A stretch of 64,000 nt of DNA from positions 3,534,001 to 3,598,000 of the forward strand of contig NZ_CP022521.1 in the NCBI RefSeq assembly GCF_002234535.1, written 5' to 3'. The stretch is from Actinoalloteichus hoggarensis. GTDB taxonomy: Bacteria > Actinomycetota > Actinomycetes > Mycobacteriales > Pseudonocardiaceae. The notes below the pieces were generated by a model that was not told the DNA's origin, did no database searches, and saw nothing but the letters and a program-made list of their open reading frames with translations. The position numbers were made by a program, and so were the translations under genes. Positions 1 through 7,664 of the stretch are shown here, piece after piece. Position 1 is the first letter of the stretch; each line of letters opens with the position of its first letter.

Positions 1-276
1 GACTGCGGTGAGGTCGAGCTCGACGAGGACACCACCCACACACTGATCGCGCTGCCTGCGGCGGGCGGCCAGGTCGGCTGCCCCGAGGCGCTCGACGTCA
101 TCGACGAGTTCATCCAGCTGCCCGACGAGGAGAAGGCGGAGGCGTCCCTCGGGAACGTCGAGCTGTCCGACGGCTGGTCCTGCACCGTCGACGACGGCGT
201 CACGGCGTCGGTCGGCTGCGTTGCGGGCCTGGTCGGGGAGGACTTCGAGTTCGCCTTCCAGACCGAGCCGGTCTGA
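1..276 (+). CDS. Secreted small protein, C-terminal fragment (cut by window start)
   Basis: Frame 1 is open from the first base to a TGA at 274-276 and gives a 91-residue C-terminal fragment. It carries four cysteines in spaced C-G, G-C-P-E-A, W-S-C and G-C contexts. These resemble the small disulfide-bonded secreted proteins or lipoproteins common in actinomycetes, where a CGxV ... GxVxCxEA ... GWxC ... C pattern recurs. The N-terminus and any signal peptide lie outside the window, and no enzymatic function can be assigned. It reads toward the minus-strand sugar genes and is probably the last gene before the cluster. Confidence 0.6.
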   Translation, partial: DCGEVELDEDTTHTLIALPAAGGQVGCPEALDVIDEFIQLPDEEKAEASLGNVELSDGWSCTVDDGVTASVGCVAGLVGEDFEFAFQTEPV

Positions 277-689
277 TCGACACCGGCGGACGTTAGCGGC
301 ACGGGCCCGGGCGAATCGACCGGCCTGTGATCGGTCGGCTGACCTCGACTTCGGTCCGACCCGGTCCCGGCCTGCCCGTGGTGGCGGCGCCTCTCGCGCA
401 CCCGTCCCACGCCACGGCCTGCGTGACCGGTGCCGATCGCCACGGCGACCGACCTGACGGTTCGCCACGTGGGCGCGGAGCGCATCGATGCTCTCGGCTC
501 CGAACGACGTGTTGGGCGTCGGCCGGGGGATCAAGACGTCCCTGGTCGTGTCGAAGCCCTGGTATCGCCACGCGGTGCGTCCTCCTGACCCGGCGTCGCC
601 GGATTCACCTTCGTGATCGCCCGGTCCCGCCCGTGAATCGCCGCCGATCACCAGCACGACACAGGCTTCGCGGTCGCGACGTGGCTCCC
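277..689. other. Intergenic region at left cluster border, nothing recognised
   Basis: This 413-base stretch lies between two converging genes. The short open frames on both strands are Arg/Pro-rich shadow translations without convincing start sites. No clear terminator hairpin, RNA gene or repeat was seen. It probably marks the left border of the thiopeptide cluster. Confidence 0.5.
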
Positions 690-1694
690 TCAGTCGGCGT
701 CATCGACGGCCACCCGGATCGCGAGTCGGTTCACGGCCTCCACCAGACGCGCGGTCGCGACTGCCGCCTCATCCCACTCGCGTGATTCCACGTCCGCGCC
801 TCGCCCAGACCGCACCGCGGCGGCGAAGGAGGCGATCCCGGCGTCCAACTGGTCCGCCGCAGGAAACGTGGACTCCTCGACGTGATCCTGTTCCTCGATT
901 CGCACGCCCGGACGCCAGTCGGCGGTCGGTGTGAAAGCTCGGTCCACGATCAACCGGCCGGTCTCTCCCGCAAGCGAATAACGCGAGAAATAGGAGTGCT
1001 CCAGCCCGAAGTCGAGAGCGGCCAGCACACCGGCGGAGGAGACGAGCAGAACCTGCCCGGAGAGATCGACGCTCCGAGTCCGGTCCATGCGCAAGGTCGC
1101 CCCGGCCACGGCCACATCGTCTCCGAGGAAGTACTGCGCGAGCCGAAGCGGATACACCCCCAGGTCCGTCAACGCGCCGCCGCCCAGCTCCGCCGAGTAA
1201 CGGATATCGCCGTCCGGCAGGGGCGGGATCCGGAAGGACGCGGTCAGGAACCGAGGAGCACCGACCCGCTTCTCGGCCAGCATCCCCCGTACCGCGTGAT
1301 TCCGCGGATGGTGCGGGAACAGGAAGTTCTCCCGAAGCACCCGCCCAGCCACCCGCGCCAGGGCGACCAGCTCCCGGGCAGTCGACTCGGAGGTCGCCAG
1401 CGGCTTCTCGATCAGGACGTGGCGCCCGGAGGCGAGCACGGCACGCACCCATCGCTCGTGCGAGGCGGGCGGCTGTGCCAGGTAGACCGCGTCGATGTCG
1501 TCGCGGTCCAGCAACTCGACGTAGCCGGTCGGCACGCAGCCGAACCGGGCGGCGACCCGGGCCGCTGTGGCGTGGTCCCGACTCGCCACCGCCGTGACGG
1601 TGGTATTCGGGTTCGCCAGCAGTGCGGGGATCATCCTGCGCTGGGCGAAGGCACCACAACCCAGTACACCGAAGCGGATCGGCGAGCTCATCAC
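690..1694 (-). CDS. Gfo/Idh/MocA-family NDP-sugar 3-ketoreductase
   Basis: This 334-residue protein has an N-terminal Rossmann fold (GVLGCGAFAQRRMIPAL) and the EKP motif (LIEKPLATS near residue 95) of the Gfo/Idh/MocA family. The family includes the 3-ketoreductases that act after NDP-hexose 2,3-dehydratases in 2,6-dideoxysugar biosynthesis. It directly follows such a dehydratase and overlaps its stop (GTGATGA), so translational coupling is likely. The start may be GTG at 1694 or ATG at 1691. By context it reduces the 3-keto group of NDP-3,4-diketo-2,6-dideoxyglucose using NAD(P)H. The stereochemistry of the product cannot be read from sequence. Confidence 0.85.
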   Translation of the reverse strand: MMSSPIRFGVLGCGAFAQRRMIPALLANPNTTVTAVASRDHATAARVAARFGCVPTGYVELLDRDDIDAVYLAQPPASHERWVRAVLASGRHVLIEKPLATSESTARELVALARVAGRVLRENFLFPHHPRNHAVRGMLAEKRVGAPRFLTASFRIPPLPDGDIRYSAELGGGALTDLGVYPLRLAQYFLGDDVAVAGATLRMDRTRSVDLSGQVLLVSSAGVLAALDFGLEHSYFSRYSLAGETGRLIVDRAFTPTADWRPGVRIEEQDHVEESTFPAADQLDAGIASFAAAVRSGRGADVESREWDEAAVATARLVEAVNRLAIRVAVDDAD

Positions 1695-3115
1695 AGCGAC
1701 ACCAGGCAGGCGATCAGCGTCCGTGCCTGCACATTGACGTAATGACTGTGTGTCAGCAGATCGCCCAGCTGACGCACGGTCAGCCAGTGGAATCCAGGCG
1801 GAGCCGCTGCCCCGATCTCCTCGTCGACCTCGATGATCAGATACCTGCTACGGGCGTGCAGGAACCGGCCGCCTTCCTCAGACAGCTCGGCATCGAAGCG
1901 GATCTTCTCGGGGCGGCCGGCCAACACCAGATCCAGGAGTGGCGGCGCGCTACCAGGAGGAAGCCGGGCGTAGCTGGTCGGCGTGCACTGCACGGTCGGG
2001 GCCAGTTCGATCACGTCGAGGCAGCCCGGCTCGACACGCGCCTGGACCAGAGCGTGCAGCACGCCTCCGAAGGAACGGACGAGCAGCGCACAGACTCCGA
2101 TGCCGACGGGCTCGATGATCGGCTGCTGCCAGGCACGCACCTCCCGGCCCTCGGACTCGACGTCCAGCGCGACGACGTTGAAGAACACACCGAGCTCGTG
2201 GGCTATGGCATGCGATGAACGCTGCCATCGGGTGATCTCGTTCAACGGTACGAGCGTCGAGCCGAGTTCGTAGCGCGCGTGCATCTCGGTGACCCAGCTC
2301 AGGACCTCCGTCTCCGTGTGCAGGCCGTTCTCGTCGGCATCGCCGGAGCTGGCCAGCGACCGCTCGAAATCGGCCGGTACGGCGTCGCCCGGTCGTCCTG
2401 CCGCAGCAGCCGTGTCGCGGGTCAGACAGGACAGCACCGTGCGCGCGTCCATACTCACGAGGTTGTCGACTCGTAGCAGCTCGTACACCTGCCCGAGGGT
2501 GAGCCAGCGGAAGTCCTCGGTCGCCTCGACGTCGTCACCGACCTCGACGACCATGTTGCGATTGCGCTTCCGATAGAACCACGAGCCCTGTTCCGACTGG
2601 AGCACATCGGCGACGACGTGTCCGGGGTCGACGCCGATGAAGCATTCCAGGTAGGGAACCGCGGCACCGCCATGCACCCGCAGGTAGTTGCTCCTGGTGG
2701 CCTGCACGGTCGGTGCCAACTGCACCCCGTCGATGTTCCCCGGCTCGATCTTGGTCTGCATGAGGCAGTGCAGCAGGCCGTCGATCTCGCGCATCGCGAT
2801 GCCCAGTACGCCGATCTCCGCCTGATGGATGATCGGCTGGCTCCACTCACGGACCGGTCCGAAGTCCGTCCGAACCCGCAGTCCCTCGACGGTGAAAAAC
2901 CGACCCGAGACGTGTCCCAGGTTGCCGGTGTCGACGTCGAAGCTCCAATCGCTCATCGCCGTGAGTGGCAGCCGCCGCACCCGCTGTCGTCGCGCATGTC
3001 GACGTTCGACCACCCACGACATCACCTCCGCACTGGTCATGACTCCGTCACGTGCCGCGGCCGACTCCGCGATGCGCGACGGCATCACGGGGTGGCCGCG
3101 GCGCGGCCGTTCCAC
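1691..3115 (-). CDS. NDP-hexose 2,3-dehydratase
   Basis: This protein of about 474 residues is built from two homologous halves, as is typical of the EvaA/TylCVI/SpnO family. Each half has an EV(M/L)SWV opening, a QPII(H/E) segment and an ELAPTVQ-type motif (LAPTVQATRSNY in the first half, LAPTVQCTPTSY in the second). The family removes the C2 hydroxyl of NDP-4-keto-6-deoxyglucose, the committed step to 2,6-dideoxysugars. The start is uncertain: the GTG at 3115 has its nearest GAGG-type site about 18 nt away, and ATG at 3085 or a later ATG are alternatives. No NDP-glucose synthase or 4,6-dehydratase is in the window, so the substrate must come from elsewhere in the genome. Confidence 0.88.
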   Translation of the reverse strand: MERPRRGHPVMPSRIAESAAARDGVMTSAEVMSWVVERRHARRQRVRRLPLTAMSDWSFDVDTGNLGHVSGRFFTVEGLRVRTDFGPVREWSQPIIHQAEIGVLGIAMREIDGLLHCLMQTKIEPGNIDGVQLAPTVQATRSNYLRVHGGAAVPYLECFIGVDPGHVVADVLQSEQGSWFYRKRNRNMVVEVGDDVEATEDFRWLTLGQVYELLRVDNLVSMDARTVLSCLTRDTAAAAGRPGDAVPADFERSLASSGDADENGLHTETEVLSWVTEMHARYELGSTLVPLNEITRWQRSSHAIAHELGVFFNVVALDVESEGREVRAWQQPIIEPVGIGVCALLVRSFGGVLHALVQARVEPGCLDVIELAPTVQCTPTSYARLPPGSAPPLLDLVLAGRPEKIRFDAELSEEGGRFLHARSRYLIIEVDEEIGAAAPPGFHWLTVRQLGDLLTHSHYVNVQARTLIACLVSL

Positions 3116-3216
3116 GGTGTCGTGCAGGATCGTCTCCTCTCAGGTGTGTCCTCGCGAGCGACGTGGAGTGGATCGAGCGGCCTCGTCATGATCTGTGAGC
3201 GACCATGCTCGGGCCG

Positions 3217-4527
3217 CTATCCGGTATGAGTCGCCGTCGCGTCGAACAGGTCGGTGAGCACCGTCGCGGCGACCCGTGCCCCGTCCTCGGCACGCACCAG
3301 CGTGCGCATCCTGGCGGCACGCTCGGCCATCGTCCGATCGGTGACGACCTGGCGGATGATCTCGGTCAGGACCGCCGCGTTCAGGTCACGCTGACGCACA
3401 GGTGCCGGACCGATCCCAAGCCGATGAACGCGATTCCCCCACAGTTCCTGCTCCCGATGCAGTGGGCAGGCTGCCTGTGGGACGCCCGCCGCCAGCGCCT
3501 CGTTCATCGCTCCGGCGGAGCCGGCGTGCACGACGGCCCGCATTCTCGGGAAGAGACGGTCATACGGCACCTCCTCGACGATCAGCACGTCCTCCGGTGG
3601 ATCGTCGATCTCGATGCTGCCCCAGCCGGAGCTGACCACCGCACGAACTCCGGCCGCACGAACCGCCGCCACGACGGCGCGGCCGGTCTCGCGTGGATCG
3701 AGTCCGGCGAGACTCCCGAAGCCGATGAACACCGGCGGCTCGCCCGCGTCGAGGAATGCCGCGAGCGCGGGTGGCGGGGTCCACGAATCGCCGCCAGGCA
3801 ACAGCCAGAACCCCGTGGTGTGCACTTCCGAGGGCCAGTCCGACGCGGGGGTGACGACGTGCCTGCTGAAGCCGTGCAACACGGTCACCCGCCCGCCGTC
3901 GGGCCTGCGCTGCATGTCATGACTTCGGGGTCGCGGCGGCAGCCCCAGGTCCTCCGAGCGCCACCGCGCCAACGTCCGCCGTTCGAGCCGGAGGAAGCGC
4001 AGCGGGACGTGACTCAGCCGGTTGAGCAGCCGGGGCAGCCGTGTGTCGAAGGGGAACAGTCCGCTGGGGTACTCCCAGCTGGGCACGATGAAGGGATGCA
4101 GCAGCGCGAGGACCGAGGGCACTCCGAGCTTCTCGGCGATCTGCCCTCCCTGATCGACGTACTCCTGTGAGTGCACCACGAGATCGACGTCACTGTCGGC
4201 CGCAGCGGCGGTGTCGGCCAGGATCTTCGGGAAGAGCCTGCGGAAATCGTCGTGCAGGCGAGTGCGGGCCCTGCGGCGCGCGTCCTTGTCGAGTGCCTTG
4301 CGCATGCCGCCCATCGCGAGGATGCGCCGCACATCCGGGTCTTCGAGGATACCCAGCCACTCGTCGTCTCGGCCCCGGAACTCGACGCCGTGTGCGGAGG
4401 CCAGCGTCTCGAACCTGGCGGGTGCCGACAGGATCGCCTCGTGGCCTGCGCGTCCGAGGGCGGCGGCGAGGGCGAGGTAGGGCTGCACGTCGCCGCGGGT
4501 GCCATAGGCATAGACCAGGATCTTCAT
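3217..4527 (-). CDS. GT1-family glycosyltransferase (natural-product type)
   Basis: This 436-residue protein belongs to the GT-B fold GT1 family and resembles vancomycin-type or sterol-type glycosyltransferases. The N-terminus MKILVYAYGTRGDVQPYLAL carries the TRGDVQP signature. The C-terminal nucleotide-sugar region has VHAGSAGAMNEALAAGVPQ in place of the usual HHGGAGT. The ATG at 4527 is preceded by a strong GAGGAGG site about 9 nt upstream. It sits between a P450 and two dideoxysugar genes, so it most likely attaches the deoxysugar to the thiopeptide or to a hydroxyl made by a P450. The acceptor site is unknown. A 186-base gap to the P450 suggests it may have its own promoter. Confidence 0.88.
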   Translation of the reverse strand: MKILVYAYGTRGDVQPYLALAAALGRAGHEAILSAPARFETLASAHGVEFRGRDDEWLGILEDPDVRRILAMGGMRKALDKDARRRARTRLHDDFRRLFPKILADTAAAADSDVDLVVHSQEYVDQGGQIAEKLGVPSVLALLHPFIVPSWEYPSGLFPFDTRLPRLLNRLSHVPLRFLRLERRTLARWRSEDLGLPPRPRSHDMQRRPDGGRVTVLHGFSRHVVTPASDWPSEVHTTGFWLLPGGDSWTPPPALAAFLDAGEPPVFIGFGSLAGLDPRETGRAVVAAVRAAGVRAVVSSGWGSIEIDDPPEDVLIVEEVPYDRLFPRMRAVVHAGSAGAMNEALAAGVPQAACPLHREQELWGNRVHRLGIGPAPVRQRDLNAAVLTEIIRQVVTDRTMAERAARMRTLVRAEDGARVAATVLTDLFDATATHTG

Positions 4528-4713
4528 CGACCTGAGGCCTCCTCAGGGTTCAGAGGGAGTGATACGGCCGGGCGAGTCCGATGGCTGCGCGGCGCGGAGG
4601 CCGGGACGCGGACGTGGCGACCCACCCGGTCATGAGGCTGGTCTTCACACGTGAGCACCTCGAGTACCCCCGATACGTGGAAAGGACGATTCCGACTCGC
4701 CGTCACCGATCGG

Positions 4714-5934
4714 TCACCACGACACCGGAAGTTCGAGCGGCCCGAGTTGCGCGAGGGCGGTGCGACGCGGCACGGACTCCGGCGGAACCTCTAGGCGCAA
4801 CGTCGGCAACCGCTCGGCGATCGTCGTCAGGGCGACGGCCAGCTCGGCACGAGCCAGTGGAGCGCCCAGGCAGTGGTGACGTCCGTGCCCGAACGCCATA
4901 TGCGGGTTCGGCGATCGGTCGAGGACGAGTCGATCCGCGGCCGCGAACACGTTCTCGTCATGGTTGGCCGACTCGAGCGACAGAATGAGAATCTCCCCCG
5001 CGTGCACCTTCTCCGTGCCGATCTCGACGTCCTCGGAGGCCACCCGTACGAAGCCGATGTCCGTCGGCGCGAGATGACGCAGAAGCTCCTCGATCGCGGC
5101 GGGCACGGCTTCGGGCCTGCTCCGCAGTGATCGGAGACGCTCGGGATCGGCGAGCAGCGCGAGAAGAGCGAGACCGAGGGTGTTGAAGGCGGGTTCGTAG
5201 GCGGCGATGATCAGGCCCGTGAGCTGAACGACGACGTCCGCGTCGTCGTCTATCTCGCCCGCGTCTCGAGCCTTGATCAGCCTGCTGACGACGTCGTCGC
5301 CGAGGTCGTCCCGGCGCGCTGCGATCAGCTCCTCCACGTGCCGACGCAGGCTGATCCGATTGATCAGCACGGGGTTGGTGTCCGGATTCGGATCCCATGA
5401 GGGCTCGCGGATCGCCTGGTGATCGAGTACCCACTGGGCGAAGTCGGGGCGGAGGTTCGGCGGCACGGCCAGGAGGTCCCAGATCACCCCCGTCGTGAAC
5501 GGCACGACGAAGCAGGTGATGAGGTCCGCGGTCGATCGGGTCTCGACGAGTTCGTCGACCAGTCCTCGCGCGAGTGTCGTCATCGCGTCGCGACGTTGCT
5601 GGATCTGCGCGGCGGTGAACGCACCAGCCAGGACCCGGCGGAGACGGGTGTGATCGGGTGGATCGATGTTGAACAACGACCGCGTCGGATCGTCCCGAGG
5701 CTCGGGCATCTCGGCACCAGAGGTCACCGGCATCCGCGAACTGAAGCGGTCGTCACTGAGGATGGAGCGGACCGTCTCATAGCCGGTCACCAGCCACGCG
5801 TCGGTCCCATACGTGGTGGTGACCCTGGCCAGGGGATGGTGCTCACGCAGCCAGGCATACTCGAGGGCAGGAGTGTCGGCATCCTGTCGCCCGAACGGGT
5901 ACACCAGGTCGTCCATACTGACGTCGGCCTTCAT
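4714..5934 (-). CDS. Cytochrome P450 (tailoring), copy A
   Basis: This 406-residue bacterial class I P450 has the heme-ligand motif FGHGRHHCLGAPLAR, ExxR (EELLR) and the usual P-R-R-T-A tail region. The I-helix is unusual: the oxygen-activating AGx(D/E)T motif reads AAYEPAFN, with Pro and Ala where the conserved Thr is expected. The ATG at 5934 follows a GAGGAGG site. The protein is a close relative of the P450 at 41969-43201, which shares a VYPF start, the same AAYEP helix and the FGHGRHHCLG and PRRTA(L/F)AQLGP(L/R)EL strings. It is transcribed divergently from the precursor and presumably hydroxylates the peptide or acyl group. Confidence 0.92.
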   Translation of the reverse strand: MKADVSMDDLVYPFGRQDADTPALEYAWLREHHPLARVTTTYGTDAWLVTGYETVRSILSDDRFSSRMPVTSGAEMPEPRDDPTRSLFNIDPPDHTRLRRVLAGAFTAAQIQQRRDAMTTLARGLVDELVETRSTADLITCFVVPFTTGVIWDLLAVPPNLRPDFAQWVLDHQAIREPSWDPNPDTNPVLINRISLRRHVEELIAARRDDLGDDVVSRLIKARDAGEIDDDADVVVQLTGLIIAAYEPAFNTLGLALLALLADPERLRSLRSRPEAVPAAIEELLRHLAPTDIGFVRVASEDVEIGTEKVHAGEILILSLESANHDENVFAAADRLVLDRSPNPHMAFGHGRHHCLGAPLARAELAVALTTIAERLPTLRLEVPPESVPRRTALAQLGPLELPVSW

Positions 5935-6302
5935 CGCGGCGACCTCCTCAAGGGGAAATTAACGGTGAAGTCTGCTTCCCGACCTTCCTGGGAAGTCGAT
6001 GACAATCGCCTCGATCATTCGCGCCCGTGACGACACCGAGAGCGTCCAGCAAAAGACAGGACGCCCTCTCACCATCATTCAATAAGTTGTCGAAAATATG
6101 CGGAAGTAACACTGCAACCGCACCGTAAAAGTCAAGCTACACGCCTAATCGGGGCCTCGCAAGGGGTCGCTTAGCCGTCAGGAAATCAACGCTTGACGAC
6201 CCGGAGAGACCTGTGGTTCCATCGGGACGGACCACACCTTTGTGGGTCTCCTTCAGTAGGTGTAATCGCGGCCGCAAGTCGCGCTCACCAGGTGAAAGGA
6301 AA
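5935..6302. promoter_or_regulatory. Divergent control region, P450 / thiopeptide precursor
   Basis: This 368-base region separates the leftward P450 from the rightward precursor, and its middle (about 6040-6160) is clearly AT-richer than the surroundings. On the minus strand a TTGACT box (6130-6135) is a candidate -35 for the P450 operon. On the plus strand TTGACG (6193-6198) is a candidate -35 for the precursor, but no convincing -10 was found for either. A stem-loop pairs 6212-6220 (TGTGGTTCC, one bulged T) with 6229-6236 (GGACCACA), and a downstream TGTGG at 6241-6245 could pair with the same CCACA. The ribosome site GAAAGGA at 6294-6300 serves the precursor. Confidence 0.5.
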
Positions 6303-6491
6303 ATGATGAACGCTAATTCCGTGGCCAGTGTCGACGTCGGCATCGAGGGCCTCACGGGCCTCGACGTCGACACTCTCGAAATCGGTGACTACCTGGACGA
6401 GACCGTTCTGGACACCACCGACCTGACCGAGACGATGACCTCGTCGTCGTCCTGCACGACGTGCATCTGCACCTGCAGCTGCAGCTCGTGA
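6303..6491 (+). CDS. Thiopeptide precursor peptide (thiostrepton-type core)
   Basis: The product is 62 residues from ATG 6303, or 61 from the adjacent ATG 6306, with GAAAGGA just upstream. An acidic leader (about residues 1-45, containing LTGLDVDTLEIGDYLDETVL) ends in ...DLTETM, and the core is residues 46-62, TSSSSCTTCICTCSCSS. The last 13 residues equal those of thiostrepton, siomycin and thiopeptin (core IASAS or VASAS followed by CTTCICTCSCSS), and the leader looks alike from memory. Family knowledge predicts that Ser50 and Ser59 form the six-membered ring of a 26-member macrocycle, that the cysteines become thiazoles or a thiazoline, and that residues 46-49 (TSSS) stay as an exocyclic or second-ring segment. 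The change from IASA to TSSS is the key difference from known members. Confidence 0.97.
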   Translation: MMNANSVASVDVGIEGLTGLDVDTLEIGDYLDETVLDTTDLTETMTSSSSCTTCICTCSCSS

Positions 6492-6542
6492 CGTCGGTTC
6501 CGGTCCTGATCTAGCAGTGTAGGCGCGTCTGTCCTGCACATG

Positions 6543-6595
6543 GTCGCTCTCCGGGGCGAGGCCGTGCGGTATGTGGTTGATCCTCGGAGAGCGAC
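6543..6595 (+). terminator. Long hairpin downstream of precursor (attenuator/terminator)
   Basis: GTCGCTCTCCG (6543-6553) and CGGAGAGCGAC (6585-6595) are a perfect 11-bp inverted repeat. It extends three more pairs inward (GGG/CCT, one G-T wobble). The hairpin starts about 50 nt after the precursor stop and has no T-tract. It probably stabilises the precursor mRNA or limits read-through into the enzyme operon, so that substrate peptide is made in excess. Confidence 0.55.
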
Positions 6596-6730
6596 TCCGG
6601 GCGAGTACGGTGTTCCACGGCGCGCCGACGACGGCAGGCGACTGCCCTCGGCGAGATCAGCACGTCGTATACCGACCGCTGCGGTCACGGAGCACGCACC
6701 ATACAACCAGGCAGGCAACCTGGTCGGCCC

Positions 6731-6761
6731 ATTCCTGGACCGCCGTACGACGTCCAGGAAT
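6731..6761 (+). terminator. Second hairpin between precursor and enzyme operon
   Basis: ATTCCTGGAC (6731-6740) and GTCCAGGAAT (6752-6761) form a perfect 10-bp stem with an 11-nt loop. It lies 124 bases before the hydrolase start. There is no T-run after it, so it may be an RNA-processing or attenuation element, or a DNA operator, rather than a classical terminator. Confidence 0.45.
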
Positions 6762-6884
6762 CATCGTGACAAACCCGACTCGACACCGAACCGCGTCGTA
6801 TCTTCGACCGACAAACGCGGCAGCCGACAGGTAGATCCACCTCAGTTCGACTTCTCCCGTTCAGCCTGCGAAGGGAATCCTAGA

Positions 6885-7646
6885 ATGGGTTGCCCCCTGG
6901 TTCTCGTACCGGGACTGATGGGTACGGTGAATGAACATTACGGCCCATGTCGACCCTGGTGGACACACCCGGTGATCGGGCTGGAACTGCCGGGACACGA
7001 ATCGGACGACATACCCGAGCATCCGATGCGGACGGCGGTGGAGCGCGTTCGAGAGGCAGTGCTCGACCGGCCGGAGCCCCCGCTGCTGGTCGGACTGTCC
7101 TACCTGGGGGCCGCGGTGGTGCTGCGTGCCGCGGCCGGACTCGGCGCCGCGGTTCGAGGCGTAGTCGTGTCGGGCTACTCCTTCACCGTCGACCAGACGA
7201 CCTTGCGCCGTTGGCTCACCGGCTTCACCCGCATGGCACAGACACAGCCCCGCAGCGCCGCCCACTTCGCCGCGCTGCACGGGCCCCGCTGGCCCCGGCT
7301 GTTGAGCGCGACGCTCGACGAACTCGGGGACGGGTGTCTGGCGCTCCCCGACCGCGACGACCTGGCTCGACTGGAGAGCCCGGTCATGCTGGTCAACGGC
7401 GCGCTGCTGGAGAACGAACGCCGTGCCGTCGAACCCGCGTCGCGGGCAGGCGCCGACGTGGCCGTCGTCGCGGGCGCGGGCCACGTGGTTCCACAGGACA
7501 GTCCCAGAACCTTCGCCGCCCTGATCGAGGAGTTCACCGTCCGCATCGACGAGAGGCGGACAGTGTTCCATCACCGCCGACAGACATCGGATCAGGCGCG
7601 GGTGCCGTGGTCGTCGGATGCCGAGCGCGATTCGGCGTCGGCCTGA
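6885..7646 (+). CDS. Alpha/beta hydrolase, thiopeptide-associated
   Basis: This 253-residue alpha/beta-hydrolase has a nucleophile elbow GLSYLG (Ser72) and a late GAGHVVPQ histidine. The usual acid position lies in an NGALLENE segment, so the acid may be Glu. The ATG at 6885 was chosen over an upstream in-frame start at 6540 because AAGGGAA sits just before it and the upstream translation looks non-coding and contains both hairpins. Comparable proteins in other clusters are NosK, which moves an indolic acyl from a carrier to the peptide, and TsrB, a tail methyl-ester hydrolase. The ANL ligase and carrier-like domain downstream favour an acyl-transfer role, and the carboxyl methyltransferase favours the esterase role. 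Confidence 0.8.
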   Translation: MGCPLVLVPGLMGTVNEHYGPCRPWWTHPVIGLELPGHESDDIPEHPMRTAVERVREAVLDRPEPPLLVGLSYLGAAVVLRAAAGLGAAVRGVVVSGYSFTVDQTTLRRWLTGFTRMAQTQPRSAAHFAALHGPRWPRLLSATLDELGDGCLALPDRDDLARLESPVMLVNGALLENERRAVEPASRAGADVAVVAGAGHVVPQDSPRTFAALIEEFTVRIDERRTVFHHRRQTSDQARVPWSSDAERDSASA

Positions 7647-7664
7647 CCGCGAAAGGAGACGTCC

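Noticed and set aside
6540-6884. Upstream start for the alpha/beta hydrolase at 6540
   Set aside because: The added sequence looks non-coding and contains two strong hairpins. ATG 6885 has AAGGGAA and the fold starts there.
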